From Methanomicrobiaceae archaeon (lineage in GTDB: Archaea; Halobacteriota; Methanomicrobia; Methanomicrobiales; Methanomicrobiaceae), in contig JAFGWE010000023.1 in NCBI GenBank assembly GCA_016937345.1, forward strand, positions 1-37,057: a DNA stretch of 37,057 nt, in the 5' to 3' direction. This document shows, piece after piece, positions 8,881-17,498 of the stretch (the stretch's first letter is position 1; every line of letters begins with the position of its first letter). Position numbers and translations under genes: made by a program. The notes beneath the pieces were generated by a model. That model searched no databases. It had not been told where the DNA came from and saw only the letters and a list, made by a program, of their open reading frames with translations.

Positions 8881-8949
8881 ATGGCTAAAATCATTACAGT
8901 TTTGTTTCAGTGCCGGTCTCATAAAGGAATGGGAATACAGCGGAAGTGA
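8881..8949 (+). CDS. possible 22-residue leader peptide before the BtuF-like gene
   Basis: An ATG preceded by GAGG (8868-8871, overlapping the end of cbiZ) opens a 22-codon frame beginning MAKIITVLF and ending in TGA 8947-8949. Its last codons contain the ribosome binding sequence of the next gene (GGAAGTGA, 8942-8949), so translation could couple or compete with that gene. It may be fortuitous. Confidence 0.28.
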   Translation: MAKIITVLFQCRSHKGMGIQRK

Positions 8950-8954
8950 GTGTT

Positions 8955-10205
8955 ATGTTTCAGAAATACAAAATAAAATCAATATACATTGTTTTGGCTG
9001 TGTTGATACTTGCTGCCATTTTTACAGCAGGAATTGCTGCTTTTGCTGATAATACAGGAGAAAGTCTTTCTAATGTATCAATCCCTGAAGAAAACCCGGA
9101 TGCTGAAGATCTTTTCACAGACAAGGCATATCCGGAATATGCTGACTGTTATTGCGTGGAATACCACAATACCTACAAAGTTGTTACAGTAAAAGATCCC
9201 TGGGGCAGGACAGCAAAAGATCAGATATACCTGCTTGTCCAGAGAGGACAGGATATCCCGGCAGGATATCAGGATGCAAAAGTCGTTTCTATTCCTGTTG
9301 AATCTGTAATTACTCTTTCAACAACTCAGCTTCCACATATAAAAGAGCTGGATGAACTCTCCTCGGTTAAAGGACATAACGGAATAGACCTTGTTTATGG
9401 TGAGGAGTATCACAGGCTTTCTGATGAAGGCAAAATCCTTGAGATTGGAAGCGGAGCACTTTCAATGGAAAGTCAGCTTAAAATCGAACAGATGATAGAG
9501 CTTGAACCTGATCTTGTCTTCTGTTCAGCCAGCAACACAGAAGAGTATGACAATCGTGAAAAGCTGGTTGAAGCAGGATTAAAGCCTGTGATAGTAGCCG
9601 ACTGGATGGAAGATGACCCTCTGGGAAGAGCAGAATGGATAAAGTTTTTTGCATTATTTTATAATCTGGAAAAAACCGCAAAGGAATCGTTTGAACGTAT
9701 AGAAGCCAATTACACAGAAATAAAAGATATTGCTGCAAAAGCTGCCGACAAACCTACAATATTTGAAGGAATTGATTATCAGGGCACATGGTATGCAGCC
9801 GGAGGAGAGAGTTATGTTGCAAATCTCTTCAGGGATGCCGGCGGGGACTATATCCTGACTGACGGTGCTGAGAGCGGAAGTATTGCGCTTGATTTTGAAT
9901 CGGTATATGATCTGGCATCTGATACTGAATTCTGGATAAATACAGGATATGGTAATGATGCCGATGAATTACTTGCGCTTGACACACGCTACTCAAAGTT
10001 TGAGGCCTTTAAATCAGGAAATGTTTATCATTACAATGCAAGGGTAAACGAATTAGGGGGCAATGATTACTGGCAGTCCGGTCTCTTAAAACCTGATGTG
10101 ATACTTGCTGATCTTGTTAAAATACTGCATCCTGAACTGCTTCCCGAACACGAATTTTATTATTACAATAAGATTGGGACAGATATGGCGGGAGATATGG
10201 TATGA
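8955..10205 (+). CDS. BtuF/FepB-type substrate-binding protein of importer 1
   Basis: A protein of about 416 residues with a Sec signal peptide (hydrophobic stretch, then IAAFA|DN) and no lipobox Cys, followed by the periplasmic-binding domain of the iron-complex/cobalamin class (YADCYCVEY...; Asn-Gly-Ile-Asp loop; LEPDLVFCSASN; GRAEWIKFFALF; DVILADLVKILHPEL). It would capture a metal chelate or corrinoid outside the membrane. I start at ATG 8955 because GGAAGTGA ends five bases before it; GTG 8946 is the alternative. It overlaps the permease gene by ATGA at 10202-10205. Corrinoid is the likeliest ligand given cbiZ immediately upstream, but another tetrapyrrole is possible given the nitrogenase-like genes downstream. 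Confidence 0.85.
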   Translation: MFQKYKIKSIYIVLAVLILAAIFTAGIAAFADNTGESLSNVSIPEENPDAEDLFTDKAYPEYADCYCVEYHNTYKVVTVKDPWGRTAKDQIYLLVQRGQDIPAGYQDAKVVSIPVESVITLSTTQLPHIKELDELSSVKGHNGIDLVYGEEYHRLSDEGKILEIGSGALSMESQLKIEQMIELEPDLVFCSASNTEEYDNREKLVEAGLKPVIVADWMEDDPLGRAEWIKFFALFYNLEKTAKESFERIEANYTEIKDIAAKAADKPTIFEGIDYQGTWYAAGGESYVANLFRDAGGDYILTDGAESGSIALDFESVYDLASDTEFWINTGYGNDADELLALDTRYSKFEAFKSGNVYHYNARVNELGGNDYWQSGLLKPDVILADLVKILHPELLPEHEFYYYNKIGTDMAGDMV

Positions 10206-11275
10206 ATATATCAGGCAGTGATAACGGCGACAGTATGAAGAGAATTGCTGTTCTGATACCGGTTATTCTGGGAGTACTTATTATCCTCTTCATACTTGAC
10301 CTTCTGGCAGGATCAGTAAACATTCCGATAGAAGCCTTTTTTAAAATGCTTACTGGAGGAGAGGTAAAAGAGACATGGCTTAATATTTTCTGGGACTGGA
10401 GGCTTCCAAAAGCAATTACTGCCGTTTTTGCCGGCGGTGCCCTTGCCCTTGCAGGTCTTTTGATGCAGACATTTTTCAGAAATCCGCTTGCTGATCCTTA
10501 TATCTTAGGTATAAGCTCGGGAGCAAGCCTTGGCGTTGCCCTTGTGATGCTCTCCGCAGGTGCTATGGGGGCGGGAGCTATTTTTGCCACATTTGGCTTT
10601 ATTGGCGACCTGAGTATTTCTGTTGCCGCAATAATAGGATCATTTGCAGTCCTTGCTCTTATTCTTGCAATATCATCCAAAATCCAAAGCAACATTACAA
10701 TTCTCATTCTTGGAATAATGGTCTCCTACATAAGCAGTGCTCTTGTAACAATTCTGTTGCAGTTTTCAGACGAATCAAGCATGCACTCCTATACCGCATG
10801 GACATTCGGCAGTTTTTCAGGTGTCACCTGGGGTCAGATACCAATTATGACCTGCCTTCTGCTTTTTGGATTTATTCTGTCAATCTGTTCTGTTAAATCT
10901 CTCAACGCTCTTTTGCTTGGTGAGCAGTATGCAGAGAGTCTGGGAATGAATTACAGGCGGACAAGGACAATCATCATCACAAACACCGCACTTATGGCAG
11001 GAGTTGTAACAGCATTCTGCGGGCCTATAGGATTTTTAGGGATTGCTGTTCCGCATTTATGCAGGGCGCTTTTTGTAACGGCAGATCACCGTATTCTTGT
11101 TCCGGCGTGTATAATTGTGGGTGGAATCATCTCACTTTGCACTGACATAATCTCACACCTTCCCGGAACAGACATTGTACTGCCTCTCAATGCAATAACC
11201 GCCCTTTTCGGAGCACCGGTTGTTATATGGGTGATTGTCAGGGGAACCAAATTCGGAAGAGGGGTTACAACATGA
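10202..11275 (+). CDS. BtuC/FecCD-type permease of importer 1
   Basis: A 357-residue, very hydrophobic protein of the FecCD/BtuC family, with about ten membrane helices. Family landmarks are WRLPKAITAVFAGGALALAG, RNPLADPYILGISSGASLG, GFLGIAVPHLCR and the C-terminal GAPVVIWVIVRG. It forms the homodimeric channel of a type II ABC importer. The start ATG overlaps the binding-protein stop (ATGA), and its own stop overlaps the ATPase start at 11272 in the same way. An internal ATG at 10235 is the alternative start. Confidence 0.92.
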   Translation: MNISGSDNGDSMKRIAVLIPVILGVLIILFILDLLAGSVNIPIEAFFKMLTGGEVKETWLNIFWDWRLPKAITAVFAGGALALAGLLMQTFFRNPLADPYILGISSGASLGVALVMLSAGAMGAGAIFATFGFIGDLSISVAAIIGSFAVLALILAISSKIQSNITILILGIMVSYISSALVTILLQFSDESSMHSYTAWTFGSFSGVTWGQIPIMTCLLLFGFILSICSVKSLNALLLGEQYAESLGMNYRRTRTIIITNTALMAGVVTAFCGPIGFLGIAVPHLCRALFVTADHRILVPACIIVGGIISLCTDIISHLPGTDIVLPLNAITALFGAPVVIWVIVRGTKFGRGVTT

Positions 11276-12312
11276 ACCAAAGCCCCATTCTTGTATGCAA
11301 AAACCTGACAATAGGATACAATAGCCAGAAATCCGCTGCAAAAGAAGTTTCCAAAAATCTGAATCTCACCTTAAAACGCGGAGAGCTTGTATGCCTTATC
11401 GGTCCTAACGGTTCTGGCAAATCCACACTTATAAGAACTATTACCGGAATTCAGCCGGCAATAGATGGTGAAGTCTGGCTGTGCAATAAAAGAATAGAAG
11501 AGCACAGTTCGGATGAGAAGGCAAAAACACTGAGTGTTGTACTTACAAATCCTGTTTCGGCAGGCTATCTCACTGCTTATGATATTGTGGCCCTTGGACG
11601 CTTTCCCTATACTAACTGGGCAGGGAGGCTTTCAGAGTCAGACAACCTGATTGTGACATCTGCTTTAATGTCGGTTGGTGCAGGGAATCTCACCCGCCGC
11701 TTCATGCATGAAATGAGTGACGGCGAACGGCAGAAGGTAATGATTGCCCGTGCACTTGCACAGGAGCCTGAGATGATGGTTCTTGATGAGCCGACAGCCT
11801 TTCTGGATCTCCCGCATAAGATTGAAACAATGCGTATTCTAAGAAATGTGGCGCAAAAAACAGGAAAATCAATTCTTCTCTCAACCCATGATCTGAATCT
11901 TGCAATCCGCTGTGCTGATCAGCTCTGGATAATTGACAGAAACGGCAAAATGATCTCAGGTGTTCCCGAAGATCTGATATTATCCGGAATTTTCGGCTCT
12001 GCTTTTGAGATTGAAGGAGTCAGTTTTGATTCTATAAGGGGAGAATTTACAATTCCTGTCCAGAAAAAAGGCACTTTTACCTTTACAGGAACAGAATCTG
12101 TCGAACGCATCTGGACATTATGTGCACTTGAGCGGATTGGGTTTACTCCGGCAGACGGTGATGAATCTGATATTACCCTGACTCTTGAAAAGAACGGTGA
12201 TAAACCTGCATGGCTTCTGACTCATGCGGGCGGTGAGAATCGGTGTGAGAGCATATGCAAACTCGTTGAAAGTATCTCATATTTATATCCTGCAGGGGAT
12301 GATCTCAATTAA
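11272..12312 (+). CDS. BtuD/FecE-type ATPase of importer 1, with C-terminal extension
   Basis: A 346-residue ABC ATPase: Walker [10 protein letters not shown] (44-52), signature MSDGERQ (in place of LSGGQ), Walker B MMVLDEPT, then STHD with the switch His. It powers the importer. The start ATG is embedded in the permease stop (ATGA). Beyond the usual domain (about 250 residues) there is an extension of about 95 residues with the look of a small alpha/beta domain ([32 protein letters not shown]) that I cannot name. The 3' end overlaps the NifH-NifD fusion gene by 14 bases, tying transport to that enzyme. Confidence 0.9.
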   Translation: MNQSPILVCKNLTIGYNSQKSAAKEVSKNLNLTLKRGELVCLIGPNGSGKSTLIRTITGIQPAIDGEVWLCNKRIEEHSSDEKAKTLSVVLTNPVSAGYLTAYDIVALGRFPYTNWAGRLSESDNLIVTSALMSVGAGNLTRRFMHEMSDGERQKVMIARALAQEPEMMVLDEPTAFLDLPHKIETMRILRNVAQKTGKSILLSTHDLNLAIRCADQLWIIDRNGKMISGVPEDLILSGIFGSAFEIEGVSFDSIRGEFTIPVQKKGTFTFTGTESVERIWTLCALERIGFTPADGDESDITLTLEKNGDKPAWLLTHAGGENRCESICKLVESISYLYPAGDDLN

Positions 12313-14476
12313 AATCGCTGTCTATGGCAAGGGGGGTATCGGGAAATCCACAATCTCTGCAAATGTATCTGCCGCATTCGCAAAGAAAGGTTATAGCGTT
12401 CTTCAGATTGGATGCGATCCCAAACACGATTCAACAAGGCTTCTTCTTGGAGGGAAAATACCGGTAACTGTTCTGGATTATATCAGGGATGTCCTCCCTG
12501 CTGACAGGCATCCCGAAGATATAATCTATAAGGGTTATGGAAACGTCGCCTGTGTTGAGGCAGGAGGGCCTGAGCCGGGAGTCGGCTGTGCGGGCAGAGG
12601 AATCATCAGTACATTTGAACTTCTTGACGAAATCGGAATAAAATCATCGCTTTTTGATATCACGCTCTACGATGTTCTCGGGGATGTTGTCTGCGGTGGA
12701 TTCAGCGTTCCCATAAGACGCGAATATGCCGATGCGATATACATTGTAACATCCGGTGAATTTATGGCAATTTATGCGGCCAATAATATTCTCAGAGGAA
12801 TAAGGCAGTTTACTGAAACAAAGAACAGGGTTGCCGGAATAATTTACAATGCACGCGGACTCTTGGAAGAGGACGAGTGTGTGGCAAGATTTTCAAAAGC
12901 TGTAAAGCTTCCGGTTATTGTAAGTGTGCCCAGAAGTGAAATCTTTGCGGATGCGGAAAAAGACGGATGCACTTTAATTGAAAGGTATCCTGATTCAGAT
13001 GAGGCCGGACTGTTCTGCAAACTTGCAGAGCATATGAAAAATCTGGAATCAGAAACCGGTTTTTTGTATCCGGCACTGCCGCTGAGTGATGAAGAGCTCG
13101 AAAATACCGTTCTGATGAGATATGAGAAAATTCCTGCGGATAAATTCAGGCTTTCAGAAATTAGGGTTACGGAGAAAAAATGCATCTCAAACTCTGTCAA
13201 AAACAAAAAGCCGCTCATAGGTTGTGCTTTTGCCGGTGCTGTCTCTGTAACTGCACAGATAACCGATGCTATGACAGTTATGCACTGCCCGAAAAGCTGT
13301 GCACTGATGATCTATGAAAAGATGCTTGATACAAGCCAGTCTTCTGCTGTCCGCTATAATGACATGTATTCAGGGGGTCTGCCGCAGCGGATGACTACAA
13401 CGGACATGACAGATGACGATTTCATATTCGGTGGTGAGAGAAAACTTGAGGATGCACTTGAAGATTCTATTGATAAGGGATTTAAGACAATATTTGTTAT
13501 CACTGCATGTCCTCCCGGAATAATCGGTGATAATATAAAAAAGGTAATCTCCTCTGTGTGTGAAAAAAACCCGGACATATGTATCATTCCGATAGAAACA
13601 GATGGTAATCTGACAGGTGATTTTGCTCAGGGAGAAATGGACGCTTACAGGGCCTTAACCTGCCTTATTAATAACGGCGGAAGTAAAAATGAGAGGCCGT
13701 CTGTAAATATCATCGCTGAAAAATACCTTGCTTCAAACGCGGATAATAATATTAAGGCCGTAAAAGATCTTCTAAATAAACTTGATATTTCAGTAAACTG
13801 CCGTTTTCTTATCAGAAGTAATATGGATTCAATAAGGAAATTTAATGAGGCTGCTTTAAATCTGCCGGCATATTCAGATGAAACATCCGCAAACATACAA
13901 AAAATCATATCTTCAGTATCAGACGTTCCCTTTTTTGAAAAAACTCTTCCAACAGGCTTTAGAGAGACAAAAGAATGGCTGTTATCCATTGCGGAAATAT
14001 TTGAAAGGCAGGATGTGGCTTTAAGAGTTATCGCTGAAGAGGAGAAGGAATATCAGAAGAGACTGGATGCATTAAGACCTATTTTGAAAGGAAAAAATGT
14101 GCTTATATCAACGTATCCAAAATCAGTTGACTGGATATTTGATATTGCATCGGATCTTGGGATGAATATCTTAAAAGTCGGGCTTACATACTCCCCTTTT
14201 TCAGAAGAGCTTCCATCGTGCCGGAGTCATCCGTTTCCTGTTGAAAAAAATTATTCAATTGAGATGCGTTCAGATGATATCAAAATCTTAAATCCTGATT
14301 TTATTCTGCATACCTATCCGTCGCTTAAGTCTTCAGATAAGGTAAAAAGTGCAGGCATTCCGTACTGTCCGGGATTTGGATTTTCTGCCGCTCTTGCGCA
14401 TGCAGAAAGATGGACTAAATTAATAAGTTATCCGCTTTCTGAAGGATGGAAACGTGACGGGGAGGGAATTATATGA
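12299..14476 (+). CDS. NifH-NifD fusion: nitrogenase-like reductase and catalytic subunit in one chain
   Basis: A 725-residue fusion. Residues 1 to about 270 are a complete NifH-type reductase: P-loop [10 protein letters not shown] (9-18) and both [4Fe-4S] ligands at the classical positions, C97 ([13 protein letters not shown]) and C132 (GDVVCGGF). From about 300 to 725 follows a NifD/NifE-like domain with three Cys spaced as in NifD: C309 (IGCAFAGA), C334 (HCPKSC; C330 also present) and C404 (TACPPG..GD). Spacings of 25 and 70 residues compare with 26 and 66 in NifD, so a cluster between two subunits is expected. The start is ATG 12299, inside the ATPase gene with CAGGGG beside it; the frame extends to 12224, but that lies in the preceding gene. 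The NifK-like gene overlaps the 3' end. This is a nitrogenase-superfamily reductase unlinked to nitrogen fixation; its substrate is unknown. Confidence 0.9.
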   Translation: MISIKIAVYGKGGIGKSTISANVSAAFAKKGYSVLQIGCDPKHDSTRLLLGGKIPVTVLDYIRDVLPADRHPEDIIYKGYGNVACVEAGGPEPGVGCAGRGIISTFELLDEIGIKSSLFDITLYDVLGDVVCGGFSVPIRREYADAIYIVTSGEFMAIYAANNILRGIRQFTETKNRVAGIIYNARGLLEEDECVARFSKAVKLPVIVSVPRSEIFADAEKDGCTLIERYPDSDEAGLFCKLAEHMKNLESETGFLYPALPLSDEELENTVLMRYEKIPADKFRLSEIRVTEKKCISNSVKNKKPLIGCAFAGAVSVTAQITDAMTVMHCPKSCALMIYEKMLDTSQSSAVRYNDMYSGGLPQRMTTTDMTDDDFIFGGERKLEDALEDSIDKGFKTIFVITACPPGIIGDNIKKVISSVCEKNPDICIIPIETDGNLTGDFAQGEMDAYRALTCLINNGGSKNERPSVNIIAEKYLASNADNNIKAVKDLLNKLDISVNCRFLIRSNMDSIRKFNEAALNLPAYSDETSANIQKIISSVSDVPFFEKTLPTGFRETKEWLLSIAEIFERQDVALRVIAEEEKEYQKRLDALRPILKGKNVLISTYPKSVDWIFDIASDLGMNILKVGLTYSPFSEELPSCRSHPFPVEKNYSIEMRSDDIKILNPDFILHTYPSLKSSDKVKSAGIPYCPGFGFSAALAHAERWTKLISYPLSEGWKRDGEGII

Positions 14477-15759
14477 ATTCAGATCCTGACGGATTTATAG
14501 GTACACTGCTTGCAATTGAGGGAATTTCTGATGCACGTGCTGTAATGAACGGGCCTAACGGGTGCCGGGGAAATCCTGCTTATTTTTCAGACAAGCATTT
14601 CCCAAGGGAGAATTCGCTTAACAGACGCTCTTTTGAGGAGCCTTTCTTCTTTGGGCAGTCAAGAATACCCTGCACATATCTTGAAAGTGATGATTACATA
14701 AACGGCTCAACACAGAAGCTTCAAGAAATACTTCCTCTTATAGCAAAAAAAGGGGATGCTTTTCTTGCAGTTATAAACTCCCCCGGTGCATCCCTTATCG
14801 GTGATGACCTAAACCGCTTCCTGGCCTGTGCCGGTCTTGACAATATCTGCATGGCTTTTGAAAGCTGCGGGTACTCAAAGCCCTTTCATGAAGGTTTTGA
14901 CCATACAATAGCAGAAGTTCTAAAATGGCTGCGCTTAAACAGTCTCCCAAAAGTAAAAAAGAGAGTAAATCTTTTGGGATTTTCAATATCCCAGAAGTAC
15001 TGGCAGGGGAATGTCGCCGAAATAAAGCATATCTGCGAACTTTTGGGTCTTTATGTTGTTTCTGTTCCGGGTGCCGGATCATCAGTATCGGAGATACGTG
15101 AGTCAACAACAGCATCCTGCAACATAGCCGTATTCCCCGAATACTGCAAGAAAACTGCGGAATTTTATGAATCAGAGTTTGGCATACCTGTAGTCTGTTC
15201 TTATTGCGGCGCACCTGCAGGGTTTACTTCAATGGAAATCTGGATTAAGGAGGTGGCGGATGCAACGGGGTGTGACCCCAAACCTGCTCTTGAGGAGATC
15301 AGAAAGAAAAGAACGCTTGCTTTCCATAAAATTTCACGGTATTTCCATGAGGCAGGATATCCGAAGGGTGCTACATTTGCGGTTCGCTGTGATTCTTCAT
15401 TTGCTCTTTCCCTGACAGTCTGGCTTTCCGAATATCTCGGAATGATTCCGGTATCTGTAGAAGTAATGCCGGGCGAAGATGATTTTGAAACAACAAAAAG
15501 ACTGAAAGAATATCTTTATGCAAATAACTTTGCAGATGTCTTTAAAGCTGATCCATATGATAAAAAGCCGCAATTTTATTTTGGCGAGGGTCTGACAGGA
15601 AAAGATCTCTGTCTTTCAGGCAGATGCAAAATATCGGTTGAACTTTTCAACAGAACAAACAGCGATATTTATTTCAAAGAAAAAACATTTTTGGGCGGAG
15701 AAGGTGCCCTATGGATTCTGGAGTTAATATTTGATGCGGTTAAGGATTTTTCCGAGTGA
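14473..15759 (+). CDS. NifK/NifN-like partner subunit of the nitrogenase-like enzyme
   Basis: A 428-residue nitrogenase component 1-type protein. It opens directly in the conserved block ([18 protein letters not shown]), then NGPNGC (C31), [16 protein letters not shown] (C67) and [12 protein letters not shown] (102-113). Canonical NifK has three cluster Cys; C31 matches the second, but the first lies in an N-terminal region missing here, and the third position (the Cys before IGDD) is Pro104. C67 may substitute. A CSYC pair lies near residue 245. The start ATG overlaps the fusion gene's stop (ATGA, 14473-14476), implying a fixed stoichiometry with it. No FeMo-cofactor biosynthesis genes are nearby. 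It probably pairs with the NifD part of the fusion to form the substrate site. Confidence 0.87.
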   Translation: MNSDPDGFIGTLLAIEGISDARAVMNGPNGCRGNPAYFSDKHFPRENSLNRRSFEEPFFFGQSRIPCTYLESDDYINGSTQKLQEILPLIAKKGDAFLAVINSPGASLIGDDLNRFLACAGLDNICMAFESCGYSKPFHEGFDHTIAEVLKWLRLNSLPKVKKRVNLLGFSISQKYWQGNVAEIKHICELLGLYVVSVPGAGSSVSEIRESTTASCNIAVFPEYCKKTAEFYESEFGIPVVCSYCGAPAGFTSMEIWIKEVADATGCDPKPALEEIRKKRTLAFHKISRYFHEAGYPKGATFAVRCDSSFALSLTVWLSEYLGMIPVSVEVMPGEDDFETTKRLKEYLYANNFADVFKADPYDKKPQFYFGEGLTGKDLCLSGRCKISVELFNRTNSDIYFKEKTFLGGEGALWILELIFDAVKDFSE

Positions 15760-15819
15760 GAATCCAAACCCGTTTTATCTGAAAAAAGGGGGTAATAATA
15801 TTTCCTGTATTTTTTATTT
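15760..15819 (+). terminator. T-rich convergent intergenic region
   Basis: This 60-base gap separates two convergent operons; a T-rich tract (about 15808-15820) could end the + strand transcript in the archaeal fashion. Confidence 0.35.
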
Positions 15820-16548
15820 TCAGACTGTCAGCTTTCTGAACATATGCCCTGCAAGGATCAGAATAACGCCTGCAAACAGCATAAGAAGAGCTATCGGAAA
15901 AATGGGGATAGCTCCTGTTCCAATTTCCCTGATTGCATCAATTGCAAAGCTAAGGGGGTTTACATGGGCAATCATACTGAGCCATTCCGGCATTACATCA
16001 TAAGGCATCAGTGCACTTGATGTGAAGAACAACGGCATTGTCACCATTGCCGTAAATGCGGCAAATGAGTCATGATCATTTAGGTAAAGTGCGACTGTTG
16101 TTGAAAAGGCAGCAATAAACACACCAAACAGAAATAAAATCAGATAGATCAACCCGTACTGCAGTGGATTTAATATCGTTGCTCCAATCAGGACTGCAAT
16201 TATAAGAATTATCGTTGTCTGCAGAATTCCCCTGACTGTAATGAATAAAATCTTACTGACAAGTATACTCTCACGCGGTACAGGCATTGCCAGAAACTTG
16301 TTTAAAAATCCCAGGATTTTGTCAAACATAAGAAGAGATCCGCTTGAGATTCCGGCTGTTAAAATTGTCATGACAAGAATTCCGGGCGTTATAAAATCAA
16401 GGTAGTTTCCGGTGAACTGAACAGGAAGTGCAAGTCCGACAAATATCAGCCATGCCGCCGGAAGAACAAGTGCAGAGACAACGCCTACCCTGTAGCGAAT
16501 CCACCTTATAAAATCCCTGTGCATATATGTCAAAACGCCCTTCATCAT
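15820..16548 (-). CDS. ABC-2 type exporter permease
   Basis: A 242-residue membrane protein with about six helices, in the ABC-2 (DrrB-like) export family; features include FITPGILVMTILTAGISSG, MPVPRESILVSK and the conserved LSMIAHVNPLSFAIDAIR near the end. It would form the transport path for the ATPase gene just upstream. I start at the ATG overlapping the ATPase stop (ATGA, 16548-16545), which has AGGAGG right before it; a longer frame to 16578 lacks such a site. Being third gene of the cobN operon, it may export a product, intermediate or toxic ligand handled by that chelatase. The cargo is unknown. Confidence 0.88.
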   Translation of the reverse strand: MMKGVLTYMHRDFIRWIRYRVGVVSALVLPAAWLIFVGLALPVQFTGNYLDFITPGILVMTILTAGISSGSLLMFDKILGFLNKFLAMPVPRESILVSKILFITVRGILQTTIILIIAVLIGATILNPLQYGLIYLILFLFGVFIAAFSTTVALYLNDHDSFAAFTAMVTMPLFFTSSALMPYDVMPEWLSMIAHVNPLSFAIDAIREIGTGAIPIFPIALLMLFAGVILILAGHMFRKLTV

Positions 16549-17498
16549 CTCCTCCTGAGCATAAGCCTGTATTTCCATTCCTCAAATCCCTGTTCCTCCT
16601 CCTGTTTTCCTACAGACTGCAGAAATACATCATCAAGGGAAGGTTCATGGATAGACATTGCCATGACATTATTTCCTGAAATTTTCAGGGCATCGGCAAG
16701 AACAGGGAGTGCCTCACTGCCGTTTTCGGAGGTATAAGAATATTCATCACCTGAATTTCCCACATAAAGAATGCCGTCTTTATTTACAGGATGATATTCA
16801 CCCTCAATTCTGACTGTAATTACATCACTCATAAGCCCTGCCTTAAGTTCTGCCGGACTTCCAAGAGCTGTAATTTTGCCGTTATCAATAATTCCCACAC
16901 GATCACAGAACTTCTCAGCTTCATCCATGTAATGGGTGGTCACAAAAATTGTCATTCCCTTTTTATTTAGGTTATGAATATACTGCCAGATTTTTTTCCT
17001 TGCAGAAACATCCAGTCCGAGTGTGGGCTCATCCAGAAAAATTACCTCCGGCTCATGAACAAGTGCCTCTGCAAGCTCAAGGCGCCTTCTCATACCACCG
17101 GAGTAGGTTTTTGCAAGATCATCCGCACGCCCTGAAAGATCCATTACTCCAAGAAGCTCATCCACCTTGTCTTTTGGATTATCAATCCCGTAAAGGCGGG
17201 CAAAGATGAGCATATTCTCCCGCCCTGTAAGATTTGTGTCAACCGCCATGTCCTGCGGGACATAACTGAGGCAGCCTCTTACCTTATCAGGCTCTTTTAA
17301 GGTATCATAGCCGCATACGCTGGCACTGCCCCTTGTCTGTCTGATGAGGGTTGTAAGCATAAGGACTGTGGTTGTTTTTCCGGAGCCGTTCGGACCTAAA
17401 AGGCCGAATATCTCACCATCAATATTCAGATTCAGGCTGTCAACCGCACAGAGACTCCCAAACTCTTTGGTGAGATCTGCTGTCTCAATTGCGGTCAT
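16545..17498 (-). CDS. ABC-2 type exporter ATPase (DrrA-like)
   Basis: A 317-residue ABC ATPase with Walker A GPNGSGKTT, YVPQD, signature YSGGMRRRLELA, Walker B VIFLDEPTLGLD and TTHYMDEAE, the pattern of DrrA-type drug/antibiotic export ATPases. A C-terminal segment of about 80 residues ends in EPSLDDVFL, usual for this family. Its ATG shares one base with the cobN stop (TAATG, 17500-17496), and it overlaps the permease gene, so cobN and the exporter are almost certainly co-transcribed. This arrangement is what suggests a link between metal chelation and export. Confidence 0.9.
   Translation of the reverse strand: MTAIETADLTKEFGSLCAVDSLNLNIDGEIFGLLGPNGSGKTTTVLMLTTLIRQTRGSASVCGYDTLKEPDKVRGCLSYVPQDMAVDTNLTGRENMLIFARLYGIDNPKDKVDELLGVMDLSGRADDLAKTYSGGMRRRLELAEALVHEPEVIFLDEPTLGLDVSARKKIWQYIHNLNKKGMTIFVTTHYMDEAEKFCDRVGIIDNGKITALGSPAELKAGLMSDVITVRIEGEYHPVNKDGILYVGNSGDEYSYTSENGSEALPVLADALKISGNNVMAMSIHEPSLDDVFLQSVGKQEEEQGFEEWKYRLMLRRR

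Noticed and set aside
8905-8950. Cobalamin riboswitch-like start (GTGCCGG, then GGGAAT) before the importer 1 gene
   Set aside because: Only the 5' arm is vaguely similar. There is no B12 box or CCCGC-type core before the gene begins, and the stretch fits a short coding frame.
12299-14476. CfbC/CfbD of F430 biosynthesis
   Set aside because: As I know them these are separate chains and CfbD needs no NifK-like partner; no cfbA, cfbB or cfbE lies nearby. Phylogeny would settle it.
12299-15759. Nitrogen fixation genes nifHDK
   Set aside because: The NifH-NifD fusion, the missing NifK Cys, and the absence of nifE, nifN, nifB and nifI in the neighbourhood argue against nitrogenase.
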